Positions 1 through 9,427 of a DNA stretch of 64,000 bases are shown here, piece by piece. Each line of letters begins with the position of its first letter. Position 1 is the stretch's first letter. The notes under the pieces were generated by a model. That model was not told the origin of the DNA, searched no databases, and saw only the letters and a list, made by a program, of their open reading frames with translations. Source of the stretch: Variovorax sp. 770b2 (GTDB taxonomy: Bacteria; Pseudomonadota; Gammaproteobacteria; Burkholderiales; Burkholderiaceae_C); contig NZ_FOXJ01000001.1 in assembly GCF_900115685.1 (NCBI RefSeq), positions 1,397,796 to 1,461,795 on the forward strand. The letters run 5' to 3'. Position numbers and translations under genes: made by a program.

Positions 1-173
1 GCCCGGTCGCACCGGACAGGGCGAATAGAAAAACTCCGCGCCGCGCGTGCGATTGCTTCCCTCACGCAGGCTGTCTTCCCCGCAATCGCCGAGCTGTTGT
101 CAAGCGGACGACACATTCAACGCCGAAGCTCCGCAGGCCAGCATTTTTCAAAGCAGCCGGAGGGAGAGTCAGC

Positions 174-224
174 GTGAACCACATCGTGGCGAGATCGTTC
201 CTGCACGGGCGCGGCATCCGATGA
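174..224 (+). CDS. possible 16-codon leader ORF overlapping the vgrG start
   Basis: A GTG preceded at good spacing by the strong Shine-Dalgarno GGAGGG (159-164) opens a 16-codon reading frame. Its TGA stop overlaps the presumed vgrG ATG as ATGA (221-224). The vgrG ATG itself has no visible ribosome-binding site, so vgrG could be translated by coupling to this leader. This is inference from spacing only, and the peptide resembles nothing I recognise. The alternative is a vgrG start further upstream in the vgrG frame. Confidence 0.3.
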   Translation: MNHIVARSFLHGRGIR

Positions 225-3200
225 GCAGCCCGCCCGGCCGCCATCTCGCGGCGCTTGTCGCAGACCGCCAGCACGACCGGCTGCTGCGGCTTTCGTTTCC
301 GCAAGGCGGAGAGCCGGCCGCGGCCGACCTCGTGGTCAACACCCTGCATGCATCGGAAGGCCTGTCGCGCGATTTCGATTTCGCGGTCGGGATTCTCAGC
401 AGCAATGCGGGGCTGGCGCTGAAGGACCTGCAGGGCAAGATGCTCTGCGTCGAGCTCGTGCGGCCCGACGGCACGCTGCGCCATTTCACCGGCATCGTCT
501 TCGGGTTCAGGCTCGTGCGCACCGACGGCAACCTGGCCTTCTACGAAGCCCGGCTCGGCCCGTGGCTCCAGTACCTGCGGCTGCGCGCGAACAACCGTCT
601 CTTCCATCGCCAGACGCTGCGCGCGCAGACCGAGGCCATCTTCAACGACTACGGCGTGCTGCCCAAGTGGGAGTGGTTCGTTCGCACCGAGGAGCAGCCC
701 CACACGATGGCCGTGCAGGGCGGCGGGGCCGGCGGCGAAACCGACCACAACTACCTGCACCGCCGCTGGGAGGCCGCGGGCTACAGCTACTGGTACGAGC
801 ATTCGGCCGAGGGCCACACGCTGCATGTGTGCGACGACAGCACGCTCGCCAAGGCGGTGGATGGGTCGTCTCCCGGCATCCGCTTCCAGGACGAAGGCGG
901 CGCACAGGAAGAAGACGCCATCGGCCAGTGGAGCGCGGTGCGCGAACTGGTTTCGGCGCAAACGGCCGTCAGCGCCTACGACTTCAAGAGCCCGCGCCCG
1001 CAGCACGCCGAGATGCCCAGCAACAACCTGCAGGGCGAGGTGCCGCAGCTGGAGGTGCACGAGTACGGCGGCGCACGCCACTTCAAGACCTCGCTCGAAG
1101 GCGAGGCCGTGGCGCGGCGGCGCATCGGCGAGATCGAGGCCAAGGCCAAGCGCTTCGAGGCGGAGGGCAACAACCGCTTCGCGCTGCCCGGGCGCTGGTT
1201 CCGGCTGGTCGATCACTTCGGGCGCACCGAGGGCGATGGCTCCGAAAGCGAATTCCTCATCCTCTCGGTCGAGCACCGCGCGACCAACAACTACCTGCAG
1301 GAGCCCGCGACGGCGGAAGGCAAGCCGAAGGGCTCGCGCGCCGAGTACCGCAACAGCTTCACCTGCAGCCGCCGCTTCGTCGCGTGGATGCCCGGCCGGG
1401 GCTTTCACAGCGTCGAGCAGCGCGTGCTCGCGCCGCAGACCGCCACCGTGGTCGGGCCGGCCAGCGAGGGCAGCATCCACACCGACGAGTACGGCCGCAT
1501 CCGGGTCCAGTTCCACTGGGACCGCGAAGGCCGGAACGACGAGAAGAGCTCGGCCTGGGTGCGCGTGCTGAGCACCTGGGCCGGCGGCGAGACCGGCATG
1601 GTGTCGTTCCCCCGCGTGGGCTCCGAAGTGGTGGTGCAGTGCCTGGACGGCAACCCCGACCATCCGGTGGTGATGGGCGTGGTCTACAACGCGCGGCGCA
1701 TGCCGCCGTGGGCGCTGCCCGGGCAGAAGGCGCTCATGGGCCTGCGCAGCCGCGAGCTCGCCGAGGGCTCGGGCAACGAGCCCGGCGGCAAGAGCAACCA
1801 CCTGCTGCTGGACGACACGCAGGGCAAGATCCAGGCGCAGCTCCGAAGCGACTACGACGCGAGCCAGCTGAGCCTCGGCCACATTGCGCGCATCGAGGAC
1901 AACGCGGGCCGCAAGGACGAGCGCGGCCACGGCTTCGAGCTGCGCACCGACGGCCACGGCGCGGTCCGCGCCAAGAGCGGCCTGCTCATCAGCACCGAGC
2001 CGCGCCCCAATGCGCAGGCGCACATCACCGACATGGGCGAGACCGTGGCGCGGCTGGAGAACGCCGGCGACCAGCAGGAGAGCCTGGCCGACCTCGCGCA
2101 GCAGCACCAGGCGCAGGACAAGGGCGGCGACCAGGACGAAGTCGGCAAGGCCCTGAAGGCCCAGAGCGATGCGGTCAAGGGCTCGGGCGGCAATCCGCAG
2201 CAGGGCGAATTCCCCGAGTTGACGGAGCCGCACCTGGTGCTCGCGAGCCCGGCCGGCATCGCGGCGACCTCGGTCAAGTCGACGCACCTGCACAGCGAAG
2301 AGCACGTGGCGCTGACCAGCGCACAGCACATGAGCTTCTCGGTGGGCAAGCGGCTGCTCGCGAGTGCCATCGAGTCGGTGCGCGTGTTCGCCTACAAGCT
2401 GGGCATGAAGCTGGTCGCGGCCAACGGCGACATCGACATCCAGGCGCTCAAGGACAACCTCAACCTGCTCGCGAAACTGAAGATCACGCAGACCGCCGAC
2501 GAGATCGTGATCACCGCCAGGCAGAAGGTCACCATCGTCGGCGCGGGCAGCTACACGCACTGGACGGCCGAGGGCATCCGCAGCGGCACCAGCGGCGCGT
2601 GGGTCGCGCATGCGGCATCGCATTCGCTGATCGGTCCCGATACGCAGCCCGCCTCGTTCCCCGCGCCGCCCGCGCCGGGCAACGGCACGCTCGAACTCTT
2701 CAACAAGTACGTGGCCACCCAGCGCGGCGTGAAGGGCGGCGACTACGAGGTCGTCGATGCGCTGGGCACCGTGAAGACCGGCAAGCTCGATGCGAACGGA
2801 TTCGCCAGCGTCGCGGGACTGTTCCCGGGGCCTGCGAGCGTCACGTTCGGGAACGACCCGAGCCAGACGTGGGAAGAGGGCAGCTTCTTCGGCAAGCCCA
2901 GGAGCGATGCGGCGGGTGGCGCGGGCGAAGGTGCAGCAGGTCTCGCCGGGACGGCCCAGGCCGCGATGGGACAGGTCGCCGGCGTGCTCGGAAAAAGCGG
3001 CGTCGCAGCGGACGCAGGCGGCCTCGCCAGCCTCGCGCAGACCGTGCAGTCGGGCCTCCAGGCCGCGCGCACCCTGCAGGCGGTGGGCAAGGGCGATGTG
3101 GTGGGCATGGCGGGCGGGGCCGCGAGCTTGCTGGGCAACCCGGTGAGTTCGCTCACGGGTGCGGCGACGCAGGCCGCGGCTTCCCTGCTGCCTCCCAAGC

Positions 3201-3310
3201 TGGCCGATGCCGCAGCCAATCTGCTGCCGCGCGCTGCAACGACTGCAGCGACGACCACCACGGCACTGCCCCGGATCGCGGGTCTGAAGATCCCCGGCTT
3301 CGTGGGCTGA
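221..3310 (+). CDS. vgrG: type VI secretion system tip protein VgrG with C-terminal extension
   Basis: VgrG forms the trimeric spike of the type VI secretion tube and carries effectors into target cells. The 1029-residue protein has the gp27-like N-terminal half (about 15-400), a gp5 OB-fold (about 405-490, with the motif DEYGRIRVQFHWDREG), a DUF2345 beta-prism region (about 665-800), a small transthyretin-like segment (about 825-885) and an Ala/Gly-rich tail. The ATG at 221 was chosen because homologous sequence begins just after it; the frame stays open upstream to 47. Only 53 bases separate it from the Rhs gene, so that protein is probably its cargo. No other T6SS structural genes are present, so this is an orphan vgrG island. 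Family assignment is secure; the exact start is not. Confidence 0.93.
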   Translation: MSSPPGRHLAALVADRQHDRLLRLSFPQGGEPAAADLVVNTLHASEGLSRDFDFAVGILSSNAGLALKDLQGKMLCVELVRPDGTLRHFTGIVFGFRLVRTDGNLAFYEARLGPWLQYLRLRANNRLFHRQTLRAQTEAIFNDYGVLPKWEWFVRTEEQPHTMAVQGGGAGGETDHNYLHRRWEAAGYSYWYEHSAEGHTLHVCDDSTLAKAVDGSSPGIRFQDEGGAQEEDAIGQWSAVRELVSAQTAVSAYDFKSPRPQHAEMPSNNLQGEVPQLEVHEYGGARHFKTSLEGEAVARRRIGEIEAKAKRFEAEGNNRFALPGRWFRLVDHFGRTEGDGSESEFLILSVEHRATNNYLQEPATAEGKPKGSRAEYRNSFTCSRRFVAWMPGRGFHSVEQRVLAPQTATVVGPASEGSIHTDEYGRIRVQFHWDREGRNDEKSSAWVRVLSTWAGGETGMVSFPRVGSEVVVQCLDGNPDHPVVMGVVYNARRMPPWALPGQKALMGLRSRELAEGSGNEPGGKSNHLLLDDTQGKIQAQLRSDYDASQLSLGHIARIEDNAGRKDERGHGFELRTDGHGAVRAKSGLLISTEPRPNAQAHITDMGETVARLENAGDQQESLADLAQQHQAQDKGGDQDEVGKALKAQSDAVKGSGGNPQQGEFPELTEPHLVLASPAGIAATSVKSTHLHSEEHVALTSAQHMSFSVGKRLLASAIESVRVFAYKLGMKLVAANGDIDIQALKDNLNLLAKLKITQTADEIVITARQKVTIVGAGSYTHWTAEGIRSGTSGAWVAHAASHSLIGPDTQPASFPAPPAPGNGTLELFNKYVATQRGVKGGDYEVVDALGTVKTGKLDANGFASVAGLFPGPASVTFGNDPSQTWEEGSFFGKPRSDAAGGAGEGAAGLAGTAQAAMGQVAGVLGKSGVAADAGGLASLAQTVQSGLQAARTLQAVGKGDVVGMAGGAASLLGNPVSSLTGAATQAAASLLPPKLADAAANLLPRAATTAATTTTALPRIAGLKIPGFVG

Positions 3311-3363
3311 GCGCGTCGCGAGCCTCCTGACAACGACAACCGATATCCAGGGACCCCCACGAC

Positions 3364-6300
3364 ATGGCCGAATCCGCCGAATCAGACGAATACGCGATCG
3401 AACCCCTCGAGCAGATCAACGCCGCCGAGGTCGCCGAGGGCTTCAACGCCTTCGACAAATGGCTGCGCGACAACACCAACGACATCGTTACCCTCGACCG
3501 CCTGAAGACCGTGGGCAACGCCATTCCGGGTGTCTCCAACCTCATCGCGTTCTCCGATGTGGTCTACGACATCATCGAGATCAACGACCTGAAGCAGGCC
3601 GGCAAGGAGGTGTCGATCATCTCGTGGGTGAACCTGGGCGTCGACGCCATCGGCGTCGTCCCGATGCCCGGCACGGGGCCCGCGCGCGTGGCCTTGCGCG
3701 CGCCCTTGCAGCTGGCCAAGCAGAAGCTCAAGCAGGGCGTGAAGAACCTTGCGGAAGATTTCCTCATCCTCATCGCGGGGCACCTGGCGGCCTCCATCAC
3801 GGGCGAGCTGGACGAGTTCATCAAGAGCGCGCAGGCCAAGCTGCACGACATGCTGGTGGAGTGCGGCAAGTTCGCCGAGACGCTGGCCAACGCGCTGGCC
3901 GATGCGCTGCTCTCGGCGCTCGACGGGCACCTGTTCAACCCCAACACCAGCGTGCGCTCGGCCAACGTCGCGCTCGCGGCCGCGGAGAAGACCTCGTGGT
4001 GGGACCCGAGGAAATCGGTCCACCTGCTGCGCGCGGCCAAGAACATCTTCGTGGCGGGCAACAAGGAGGCCGCCAACCTCGCGGTGGGCGGCGCCTCCAG
4101 CGTGGCCACCTACATCTCGCCGGAATTCAGGACGCACATCCAGTCGCTCGCCAAGGCCATGCGCGACCTGGGCAAGCTGGCCGCCAGGAAGATGCTCGAT
4201 CTCGTGGACCCCGGCACCATGTTCAGCATCGGCTGGCTGCTGGTGAAGATCCTGGAGGTTGCGCCCAAGCTCAAGCGCAAGCGCGGCGGCACGGTGCATC
4301 CGCGCAAGGTCAACAACGTCAAGGACAAGCGCGGCCCCGGCACGCTGGAGCCGCGCAGGCGCCAGAAGCGCGGCGCCGCCGATGGCCGTCCCTGCAAGTG
4401 CCCGGGCTCCGCGACGGCGCGCTCCATCTCCCTGAGCCTGGGCGCCGAGACGCTCACGCACACCGACTTCGAATTGCCCGGTGCCCTGCCGATCACCTGG
4501 AGCCGCACCTACCGCTCGGACCTGGGTGCCTACGACCAGGGCGTGCTCGGCGCGCGGTGGATCACGCCCTACACGACGCAGCTGGACATCGAGCTGCTGG
4601 ACGACGGCAGCGAGGGCGCGCTGCTTCATCACGCGGAAGACGGCCGCACGAAGCGCTACCCCGCGCTCGCCGTGGGGCAGACGCACCACGACGCCATCGA
4701 AGACCTCGCGCTCGTGCGCCTCTCGCCCGACCTGCTGACCCTCAACCAGGGCCGCGACTGGATGCAGACCTACGAGCGCATTCCGGCGCTCGGCGGCGAG
4801 CGCGGGTTCTTCCGGCTCGCGCTCATGCAGATGCGCGCCGGCGCGAGCGTGGCATTGCGCTACGACCATGCGCATCCGCTGCGGCCCGATCACACGGTGC
4901 TCAGCGACGTCATGGTCAAGCAGGGCGACAAGGTCATCGCGCATGCGGGCACGCGCATCGATGCGCAGGGGCGCTTTGCTGGCGTCTGGGAGATCAAGGA
5001 AGGGCGGCTCGTGCGGCAACTGGCGGCCTATGCCTACGACGCGCACGGCGACCTTGTCGAGGCGCAGGACGAGAACGGGCCGATCGCACCGATCGCGCCC
5101 ACCGCGCCGATCGCGCTCACTGCGCTCACCGCGGTGAACGAGCTCGTCGACGAGGCGCCGCAGCGCACCTCCACCGCCTGGCACTACAGGTACGACCGGC
5201 ACCTCCTGACCCGCTACGAAGACCGCACCGGCCGCGGCGTGAACCTCGCCTACGACGGCACCGGCCTCGATGCCCGCGCCGTGCGCGAGTGGATGGACGA
5301 CGGCAGCTTCGACACCCGCGTGCGCTGGGCCGAGCACATCCGCCTTGCGACCGTGACCGATGCGCTGGGCCACGAGACGCGCTACTACTACGACGAGCTG
5401 GGCTACACCTACCGCATGGTCCACCCCGACCTGCGCGAGGAATGGTTCTTTCGCGACGAGGCGCGCAACATCGTGCGCCACATCCAGCCCAGCGGCGGCG
5501 TCGAGCACTTCAGCTACGACGCCGAGGGCCGGCTCGTGAGCCAGGCGCGTCCCGACGGCAGCGAGATCCACCTGGACTGGGACGACAGCGGCAATCTCGT
5601 GAAGATCCGCGACCCCGAGGGCCAGCTCTGGCTGCGGACCTGCGACGTGCAGGGCAACCTCGTCGAGGAGACCGATCCGCTGGGCCACAAGACCACGTAC
5701 GACTACGACAAGGCCGGACTGCCAGTGCGCATCACCGATGCCAAGGGCGGCACCACCCGCATGGCCTACGACGCCGTGGGCCAGCTGCTCTCGCGCACCG
5801 ACTGCTCGGGCAAGACCACCACCTGGGCCTACGACGCGCGCGGCCGGTTGATTCAAAGCACCGATGCCGCCGGCCAGGCCACGCACTATCGCTATGCGCA
5901 TGGGCAACTCGACAGCATCGTCAACCCCGACCAGAGCACCGAACGCTTCGCCCACGATGCCGAGGGGCGCCTCCTGGCCCACACCGACGTGCTCGGCCGC
6001 ACGACCCGCTACGGCTACAGCGACGCCGGCCTGATCGCGCGGCGCACCGACGCCGCGGGCCACCAGCTCGGCTACCGCTGGGACAAGCTCGGGCGCCTGG
6101 TGCAGCTGGACAACGAAAACCGCAGCAGCTACACCTTCGCCTACGACCCCGTCGGCCGCCTGCTCGCCGAGGTCGCCTTCGACGGCCAGAAGACCGGCTA
6201 CGCGTATGCCGAATTCAACGGCGTGCTGGAGAAGATCGAGCAGCCGCTGCAGTCCATCGACATGCGCTTCGATGCAATGGGCCGCCTCCTGGAGCGCAGC

Positions 6301-8313
6301 GCGGGCACGCTGAGCGAGACCTTCGGCTACGACGCCTCGGGGCGCATGGTGCAGGCGAACAACCGCGATGCGCGGCTGCAGTGGTTCTACGACGCGGTGG
6401 GCAACGCGGTGCGCGAACACCTTCACTACGAGGCGAGCGCGTCGGGCAAGCCGATGACCGCCGTGTGGCGCCACCAGTACGACGAACTGGGCAACCGCAC
6501 CGTGAGCACGCGGCCCGACGGCCACGAGGTGCGCCTCTTGACCTACGGCTCGGGCCATGTCCACGGGCTGATGCTGGACGGGCAGGACATCCTTTCCTTC
6601 GAGCGCGACGACCTGCACCGCGAAGTCGCGCGCGAGCAGGCCAATGGGCTGGCGCAGAGCCAGAGCTACGACCCCATGGGGCGGCTGCTGGAGCAGCGGA
6701 TTTCCCAGGCGACGCCGACGGCCGCTGCCGCCGGCGGCACCGGCATCGGCGGCGCGCTGATCCGCCGCACCTACGCCTACGACAAGGCCGGCCAGCTCAC
6801 CGGCATCGGCGACAGCCGGCGCGGCCGCATCGACTACCGCTACGACCCGGTGGGGCGCCTGCTGCAGGCCAACGGCGCACTGGGCAGGGAAGTCTTCGCC
6901 TTCGATCCCGCGGGCAACATCGCCACGCCCGGCTCACCCGATGCGCCCGGCCAGCCGGCCACGGCAACGCGCGGCACGGGCCTGCACGATGAGCCTTTCG
7001 AATCGCGCGCGAGCCACGTCGCCACGCACAAGCTGCTGGACAACCTGCTCAAGGACTACGCGGGCACCAGTTACCGCTACGACGCGCTGGGCAACCTCGT
7101 CGAGCGCGTGCGCAACGGCGAGCGCAGCAGCTTCGAGTGGGACGGCTTCGGCCGCATGACCGCAGCCAAAAGCCACCAGGGCACCACCACCTTCCGCTAC
7201 GACGCGCTCGGCCGCCGCGTGGCCAAGCACGGCCCCAGGGGCCACACCGTGTACGGCTGGGACGGCGACGTGCTCGCCTTCGAGAGCGTGGTCGACGCGC
7301 CCGACGCCGCGAAGCCGCAGCAATTGCCGCAGACCCGCACCGTGCACTACCTCTACGAGCCCGGCAGCTTCAGGCCGCTCGCGCAGGCCCGCAAACGCGA
7401 GGCCATCGCGCTGCACGCCACGCCCGACTACGCGGCGCTGGTGGCCGAGGAGGGCGACTACGACGTCGCGCGCGATCCGCTCTGGACGAGCGAACCGGTG
7501 GCGCAGCCCTTCGCCAAGGAAGACCTGTGCTTCTACCAATGCGACCACCTCGGAACGCCGCAGGAACTGACGGACGACGAAGGCCGCATCGCGTGGTCCG
7601 CGCAGTACCGGGCGTGGGGCGAGGCGCGGGAGGTGATCGCCAAGGCAGCGGGGGGCGCCGAGGGCGCCGGCGTCAGGAATCCGATCCGGTTCCAGGGGCA
7701 GTATTTCGACGAGGAAACCGGGCTGCATTACAACCGGCACCGGTATTACGATCCGCACAGCGGGCGGTTCGTGAGCAAGGACCCCATTGCGCTATATGGC
7801 GGCAATAATCTCCATGTCTACGCGCCCAATCCAATTCAATGGACGGATGCGATAGGATTGAAGTCGATATGGCAGACGAATTGGGAAGAAAAATACGGTC
7901 GCCCTCTGCCTGCAGGCTACCAGGTGCATCACATCATTCCGAAAAGCGCATCGTCCGTGAAAGCAGCAAAAAAACTCTGCCCGAATTTCGATGTGAATGA
8001 CGCCAGCAATCTCATTGCACTTCCTGAGAATTCATCGATAAGTCAAATCAATTCCCCAGGATTCGGAAAAACAACGCACAAGGGATATCACGCCGGGTAC
8101 AGTGCTGCAGCCGAAGTGGCCATGGCCGGGGCGGTCCGTTTCAAAGGAAAGGGAGAGCCCGGGTGCATGAAATTGAAGATCGTTCAGACTGCCCTCAAGG
8201 CGCAGCTCGCAACCGGCGGCCTGACGATGTACGGAAACCAGCATCCCGGCAAGGTTCCAGGCGTCACGGCCGACTGGAAGAACAGCATCAAGGATTACCT
8301 AAGGGGACAATGA
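3364..8313 (+). CDS. Rhs-family polymorphic toxin with HNH/AHH-like nuclease tip
   Basis: This 1649-residue Rhs protein is a probable T6SS effector. Residues about 1-320 hold hydrophobic helical segments. A DUF6531-type entry follows near 350, then a long run of YD repeats that would form the cocoon, ending in the conserved core (RYYDPHSGRFVSKDPIALYG, 1460-1479, and PNPIQWTDAIGL, 1488-1499). Asp1495 fits the self-cleavage position, although the usual DPxGL reads DAIGL. Residues 1500-1649 are the variable toxin. They contain VHHIIP (His1522-His1523), NLIALP and HKGYHAGY, as in HNH/ENDO VII-superfamily nucleases of the AHH type. The DNA from about 7790 is visibly AT-richer than the core, indicating an exchanged tip. 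A degenerate Pro/Ile/Ala/Leu/Thr repeat (nt about 5085-5140) interrupts the YD region. No PAAR domain was seen. The nuclease role is inferred from motifs. Confidence 0.93.
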   Translation: MAESAESDEYAIEPLEQINAAEVAEGFNAFDKWLRDNTNDIVTLDRLKTVGNAIPGVSNLIAFSDVVYDIIEINDLKQAGKEVSIISWVNLGVDAIGVVPMPGTGPARVALRAPLQLAKQKLKQGVKNLAEDFLILIAGHLAASITGELDEFIKSAQAKLHDMLVECGKFAETLANALADALLSALDGHLFNPNTSVRSANVALAAAEKTSWWDPRKSVHLLRAAKNIFVAGNKEAANLAVGGASSVATYISPEFRTHIQSLAKAMRDLGKLAARKMLDLVDPGTMFSIGWLLVKILEVAPKLKRKRGGTVHPRKVNNVKDKRGPGTLEPRRRQKRGAADGRPCKCPGSATARSISLSLGAETLTHTDFELPGALPITWSRTYRSDLGAYDQGVLGARWITPYTTQLDIELLDDGSEGALLHHAEDGRTKRYPALAVGQTHHDAIEDLALVRLSPDLLTLNQGRDWMQTYERIPALGGERGFFRLALMQMRAGASVALRYDHAHPLRPDHTVLSDVMVKQGDKVIAHAGTRIDAQGRFAGVWEIKEGRLVRQLAAYAYDAHGDLVEAQDENGPIAPIAPTAPIALTALTAVNELVDEAPQRTSTAWHYRYDRHLLTRYEDRTGRGVNLAYDGTGLDARAVREWMDDGSFDTRVRWAEHIRLATVTDALGHETRYYYDELGYTYRMVHPDLREEWFFRDEARNIVRHIQPSGGVEHFSYDAEGRLVSQARPDGSEIHLDWDDSGNLVKIRDPEGQLWLRTCDVQGNLVEETDPLGHKTTYDYDKAGLPVRITDAKGGTTRMAYDAVGQLLSRTDCSGKTTTWAYDARGRLIQSTDAAGQATHYRYAHGQLDSIVNPDQSTERFAHDAEGRLLAHTDVLGRTTRYGYSDAGLIARRTDAAGHQLGYRWDKLGRLVQLDNENRSSYTFAYDPVGRLLAEVAFDGQKTGYAYAEFNGVLEKIEQPLQSIDMRFDAMGRLLERSAGTLSETFGYDASGRMVQANNRDARLQWFYDAVGNAVREHLHYEASASGKPMTAVWRHQYDELGNRTVSTRPDGHEVRLLTYGSGHVHGLMLDGQDILSFERDDLHREVAREQANGLAQSQSYDPMGRLLEQRISQATPTAAAAGGTGIGGALIRRTYAYDKAGQLTGIGDSRRGRIDYRYDPVGRLLQANGALGREVFAFDPAGNIATPGSPDAPGQPATATRGTGLHDEPFESRASHVATHKLLDNLLKDYAGTSYRYDALGNLVERVRNGERSSFEWDGFGRMTAAKSHQGTTTFRYDALGRRVAKHGPRGHTVYGWDGDVLAFESVVDAPDAAKPQQLPQTRTVHYLYEPGSFRPLAQARKREAIALHATPDYAALVAEEGDYDVARDPLWTSEPVAQPFAKEDLCFYQCDHLGTPQELTDDEGRIAWSAQYRAWGEAREVIAKAAGGAEGAGVRNPIRFQGQYFDEETGLHYNRHRYYDPHSGRFVSKDPIALYGGNNLHVYAPNPIQWTDAIGLKSIWQTNWEEKYGRPLPAGYQVHHIIPKSASSVKAAKKLCPNFDVNDASNLIALPENSSISQINSPGFGKTTHKGYHAGYSAAAEVAMAGAVRFKGKGEPGCMKLKIVQTALKAQLATGGLTMYGNQHPGKVPGVTADWKNSIKDYLRGQ

Positions 8314-8816
8314 CCATGGATAACTGGAATGAATTGCTGGCCAAAGCCCAGCCATTGATTGCTTTTCTCGAACGCGAGGATTATTTCAATCGCGCATATT
8401 CAGGCGATAGAAATGAAAACCTAGTGGTTGCCGATGCGTCCCTGGGAATCGAGTACGCGACGGATGATTCATTCGACAAATTCGATGAATGGCAAACCGT
8501 CAGCGATTCGGCTTCTGTTTTTCCGGAGGAATTCGAATGGAAACGATGGATCGACTACAACCTGCAGAAAAACTATTACTTCGGTCTGAGCGAGAAAAAT
8601 TTCCACGGAGCCGATTCGAAATGGACCGATGAAGGCGCGTGCCTCCTCGTGGAACTCATGCACAGGGATATGCGAATTCTGCTCCATTGTTATGCGAACG
8701 ATCATTTCCCGGAGATCTGGAAAAAAATACAGGCTACCTATTTTCTCGACGGATTTCCGTGCGGCTGGAATGGAAATCTTCCTTCCGGGAAATTGGTTGT
8801 TTTCTCCAATGAGTGA
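8310..8816 (+). CDS. putative immunity protein for the Rhs nuclease
   Basis: This 168-residue acidic protein has no signal peptide. Its ATG overlaps the rhs stop as ATGA and is preceded by AAGGGG (8301-8306), so it is translationally coupled to the toxin gene; an ATG at 8316 is an alternative. It shares the AT-rich composition of the toxin tip and not that of the flanks. Position, size, acidity and composition all fit a cognate immunity protein that binds and blocks the nuclease in the producing cell. I recognise no named immunity family, so the function is inferred from context. Confidence 0.72.
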   Translation: MTMDNWNELLAKAQPLIAFLEREDYFNRAYSGDRNENLVVADASLGIEYATDDSFDKFDEWQTVSDSASVFPEEFEWKRWIDYNLQKNYYFGLSEKNFHGADSKWTDEGACLLVELMHRDMRILLHCYANDHFPEIWKKIQATYFLDGFPCGWNGNLPSGKLVVFSNE

Positions 8817-8897
8817 CGGATATTTTTATTGACCGGATGGGTCGGGGCATCTCCGGTATTTCCATCCAATGAATTCGAGTTATCGACGAGCCACCCC

Positions 8898-9398
8898 GTG
8901 ACCTCCCAACTCATCATCCTCAGCCACAACCTCTGGCGCAAAGGCGCGGGCGGCGCCCCCGCCGGTCTCGTCGGCCAGGCGGACACCTTCGCCTACGCCG
9001 GCCTCGACCTGAATCTCGCCCAGTTCGCCGCCACCGCTTTCACAGGCACCAGCTTCACCGCCACGACGTTCCAGAACGCGGGCTGGACGGCCTGCCAGTT
9101 CAGCGCCTGCACCTTCACCGCGTGCGACTTCCAGGGCATTGCCATCACGGGCTGCACTTTCACCGGCTGCACCTTCGGCAACTCGCAGTTCAGCGCCGCG
9201 CAACTGAGCGGTTGCACCTTCAACCGGTGCACCTGGAACGACCTGGGTTTCGACGATGGACGCTGGACGCGGGTCGACATCCTGAACTGCGACGGCAACC
9301 GGATCCGGGCCGACGGGCTGCGCGGCGAAATGGTCGATTTCACGGGCAGCCATTTCGAGCAGATGGAACTGCGCAACGCGCAGATCAATACGGTGTGA
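8898..9398 (+). CDS. pentapeptide-repeat protein of the T6SS island
   Basis: The product, 166 residues from this GTG, is built of degenerate pentapeptide repeats. Phe occupies the central position about every fifth residue (FTGTSFTATTF, CQFSACTFTACDF, CTFTGCTF), and Cys, Thr and Ala fill the flanking sites. Such sequences fold as a right-handed quadrilateral beta-helix. The frame is open to a TTG at 8829. I chose the GTG at 8898 because normal GC-rich composition and family-like sequence (TSQLIILSHNLWR) begin there, but no clear Shine-Dalgarno decides it. Pentapeptide proteins often accompany vgrG/rhs loci, possibly in effector loading; that role is inference here. Confidence 0.75.
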   Translation: MTSQLIILSHNLWRKGAGGAPAGLVGQADTFAYAGLDLNLAQFAATAFTGTSFTATTFQNAGWTACQFSACTFTACDFQGIAITGCTFTGCTFGNSQFSAAQLSGCTFNRCTWNDLGFDDGRWTRVDILNCDGNRIRADGLRGEMVDFTGSHFEQMELRNAQINTV

Positions 9399-9427
9399 CG
9401 GCCGAGCAGTTTCCGGAGCGAACCGCC

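Noticed and set aside
1..173. N-terminal extension of VgrG to position 47
   Set aside because: The residues lack VgrG similarity and the composition looks intergenic; the start at 221 fits the family.
62..2623. 853-codon antisense open frame opposite vgrG, and similar long frames opposite rhs, manD and the hybrid kinase
   Set aside because: High GC3 removes stops from antisense frames. These frames have Arg/Ala/His-rich nonsense sequence, no ribosome-binding sites and no recognisable families, while the sense frames encode clear proteins.
562..3330. 922-codon same-strand frame overlapping vgrG
   Set aside because: Arg/Gly/Pro-rich low-complexity shadow of vgrG in another frame.
5085..5140. 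Tandem repeat in rhs as a phase-variation tract
   Set aside because: The Pro/Ile/Ala/Leu/Thr-encoding repeats are degenerate and their unit keeps the frame, so slippage would not switch the gene off.
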